Shown piece by piece: positions 46,935 through 48,491 of a stretch of 48,491 nucleotides of DNA. Origin of the DNA: Leishmania donovani (lineage: Eukaryota; Euglenozoa; Kinetoplastea; Trypanosomatida; Trypanosomatidae); assembly GCF_000227135.1 (NCBI RefSeq), contig NC_018242.1, positions 445,546-494,036 of the forward strand, read 5' to 3'. The notes below the pieces were generated by a model. The model was not told the origin of the DNA. It did no database searches and saw only the letters and a program-made list of their open reading frames with translations. Numbering within the stretch: the stretch's first letter is position 1; the number at the start of each line of letters is the position of its first letter. The position numbers and the translations under genes were made by a program.

Positions 46935-48410
46935 TCAGTGGCGCTCGCGGATGGTCTGCGTCATGATGCTGAGCACGGTGCCGATCGTGCCACCGACGAG
47001 GATGGAGATGCCCATCAGAGTACCGGCAACGAAGCGCTTGCCGTCGTTGTCGATGCCCTTCGACTGCGGGCCAAGCACCAGCGCCATCGAGCCCACGTAG
47101 CCGTTCGAGAAGCCGAAGATGACCTCCATCACGTAGCCGTACGCCTCGCCCGGGATGTAGTGGTACGAGTGCAGCAGCAGCAGCGGCACAAAGATGACGC
47201 GCGCAAAGGACGCCGCTACGATGATCCAGCGCTGCTTGTACGACCGCGGCCACATGAGCTTCAGCGACGGCGAGAAGCGGCCCAGCACATCGAACACGTT
47301 GAAGATGAACACGGCGATCGTCGAGAACCACTTCGAGTCCGGAAACATGCCGACAGCGATGCCGGGGAAGAGGAACAGCGTGATGAGAAAATTAAAGGCA
47401 CAGGCGACGAACATCCACTTGACACGGCGCAGCGTGCTGAAGATGGCGGTGGCCACGAGGATCTCGTTACTCGTCGGGCCCTCCACCTCGTGCGGCCATG
47501 AGCTCTCTTCCACCGCATCCGGGCCCTCCGACTTGGCGGCGGCCGTCTGCACCTCACCCAGGGCCGGCACCTCCTTGCCCGAAGAAGAGTTGCGACCCTC
47601 CTTGTCATGAGTCGGGTGCTCGTCGGTGTGGCAGAGCGCCTCCGCCGATAGCTTGCCGGCGTCCACCTTGCTCTTCACAGCACCGAGGTCACCGAAGTAG
47701 TTCTGGGCGAAGCTGTTGAAGCGGAGCAGGATCAGCGCAACGAAGGTCATGCCCTGGATACCCACGTCCAGGCCGTAGTAGATCTTCGACTGCTTCTTCA
47801 CGCCCTCGTAGGAGTCGGGCAGCGCAGCCTTCACGATGATCTGCAGCAGCGATGTCAGCACACCAGACATGCCGACGCCACCCATCATGGTGGACGTGAA
47901 GCTCGAGGGGAAGGCACCGAACATGCCGTACGTCGTGGACTCGAAGATGCTCTTGCCGAAGCCGCCAATGAAGCCGGTGCAGCAGATCGTCGCCACGGCA
48001 CCGGCCTCGCTCGTGCCGCGCGCAGGCACCACCATAAGCACGATGATCTCGACGATCAGGATGACCAGGCCGCCAAGCAGACGCACCTTCATCGGGATGC
48101 GGCGGAACCAGCTGAGCAGCGTCAGCGGCTCCATGATCAGGCTCGTCACGATACCGATGAGGTTGTAGTAGGTCATGACGTTGTTCCAGAAGTTTGTGTA
48201 CAGCGGAACCGCTTCCGGGTCCTGCATGGCGTAGCGGTAGTACGTCATAATGTATGCAGGCGCGGAGAAGACGGCATTGACGGGCATCATCATGGACACG
48301 CCGCACATGAACGCGACGACGTACACGTAGAACTCGCTTGCAGTCATTTCATACCACTTGCGACTCTCGCCCTGCTCCTGGGGCTCGCGATGATCGGGTG
48401 CAGTGTCCAT
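46935..48410 (-). CDS. NT1: equilibrative nucleoside transporter, NT1 type (adenosine/pyrimidine nucleosides)
   Basis: Encodes 491 residues from ATG 48410, the length of Leishmania NT1. The ENT (SLC29) fold is seen as about 11 hydrophobic spans with a long hydrophilic loop between spans 6 and 7 (about 245-310, rich in Glu/Ser). Typical ENT features: the first span with MMMPVNAVFSAPAY, the Gly-rich span STMMGGVGMSGVLTSL, and NGYVGSMALVLGP in the penultimate pair. NT1 takes up adenosine and pyrimidine nucleosides at the plasma membrane, essential purine salvage because these parasites do not make purines (family knowledge). Chromosome 15 linkage agrees with L. major and L. donovani NT1. A second copy may lie just upstream, outside the window. 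Confidence 0.93.
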   Translation of the reverse strand: MDTAPDHREPQEQGESRKWYEMTASEFYVYVVAFMCGVSMMMPVNAVFSAPAYIMTYYRYAMQDPEAVPLYTNFWNNVMTYYNLIGIVTSLIMEPLTLLSWFRRIPMKVRLLGGLVILIVEIIVLMVVPARGTSEAGAVATICCTGFIGGFGKSIFESTTYGMFGAFPSSFTSTMMGGVGMSGVLTSLLQIIVKAALPDSYEGVKKQSKIYYGLDVGIQGMTFVALILLRFNSFAQNYFGDLGAVKSKVDAGKLSAEALCHTDEHPTHDKEGRNSSSGKEVPALGEVQTAAAKSEGPDAVEESSWPHEVEGPTSNEILVATAIFSTLRRVKWMFVACAFNFLITLFLFPGIAVGMFPDSKWFSTIAVFIFNVFDVLGRFSPSLKLMWPRSYKQRWIIVAASFARVIFVPLLLLHSYHYIPGEAYGYVMEVIFGFSNGYVGSMALVLGPQSKGIDNDGKRFVAGTLMGISILVGGTIGTVLSIMTQTIRERH

Positions 48411-48468
48411 CTGGGCGGAATGGTGCGCGACGTTGGATGCGGCCGCTGTGATGGGGCTCGTTGCGGAC

Positions 48469-48491
48469 CTGTGAAAGAGGAAACAAATAGT
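48469..48491 (-). promoter_or_regulatory. spliced-leader acceptor of the nucleoside transporter gene
   Basis: Coding-strand ATTTGTTTCCTCTTTCACAG with AG at 48469-48470, 58 bases upstream of ATG 48410; a classical polypyrimidine tract directly before CAG. Confidence 0.65.

Noticed and set aside
45573..47501. Long plus-strand open frame (about 640 codons)
   Set aside because: It is antisense to the retroposon remnant and to the nucleoside transporter, crosses the N gap, and has UTR-like composition.

Overview
The window looks like a piece of a Leishmania-type trypanosomatid nuclear genome, in the region equivalent to the right part of L. major chromosome 15 (known synteny, recalled and not searched). 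It is GC-rich. The protein genes are uninterrupted and all lie on the minus strand. They are separated by 0.5-2.5 kb of pyrimidine-rich or dinucleotide-rich DNA, as expected for one polycistronic unit processed by spliced-leader trans-splicing. Several starts are preceded by a good polypyrimidine tract plus AG acceptor. Transcription runs from high to low coordinates.

In transcription order: a nucleoside transporter of the NT1 type (48410-46935); a decayed ingi/L1Tc-clade retroposon with 2A, endonuclease and reverse-transcriptase remnants (about 45990-44600); a type I DnaJ (43820-42384); an OCRL-like inositol polyphosphate 5-phosphatase with ASH and RhoGAP-like domains (41118-38740); two almost identical ribosomal stalk P2 genes (37829-37494 and 36476-36141); a 2701-residue multidomain Ser/Thr kinase (33635-25530); a 1254-residue protein joining a cyclic-nucleotide-binding-like domain to a nucleoside-phosphorylase-like domain (24642-20878); a 3156-residue protein of unknown function with acidic Trp-Gly-Trp motifs (19565-10095); the divergent trypanosomatid TFIIB (9178-7892); and an alternating array of tryparedoxin peroxidase and a small membrane protein (6489 to the window edge).

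The most unusual item is the kinase. Between two cyclic-nucleotide-binding-like domains, a PAS domain and its MAPKKK-like kinase domain, it carries a degenerate histidine-kinase core followed by a receiver-like domain. That domain keeps the acidic pair, phosphoacceptor Asp, Thr and Lys; Asp-Thr and Asp-Lys spacings equal those of CheY. Trypanosomatids are not known for two-component signalling. The adjacent cyclic-nucleotide/nucleoside-phosphorylase fusion and the nucleoside transporter suggest, as inference only, a locus linked to nucleoside sensing.

Assembly quality matters here. There are six N runs. Five are exactly 99 N, and four of those are flanked by identical 275-390 bp sequence on both sides, so apparent extra partial copies next to them (3159-3330, 5490-5750, 46446-46634) are probably unmerged contig overlaps. 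The 211-N run sits inside a real tryparedoxin peroxidase gene.
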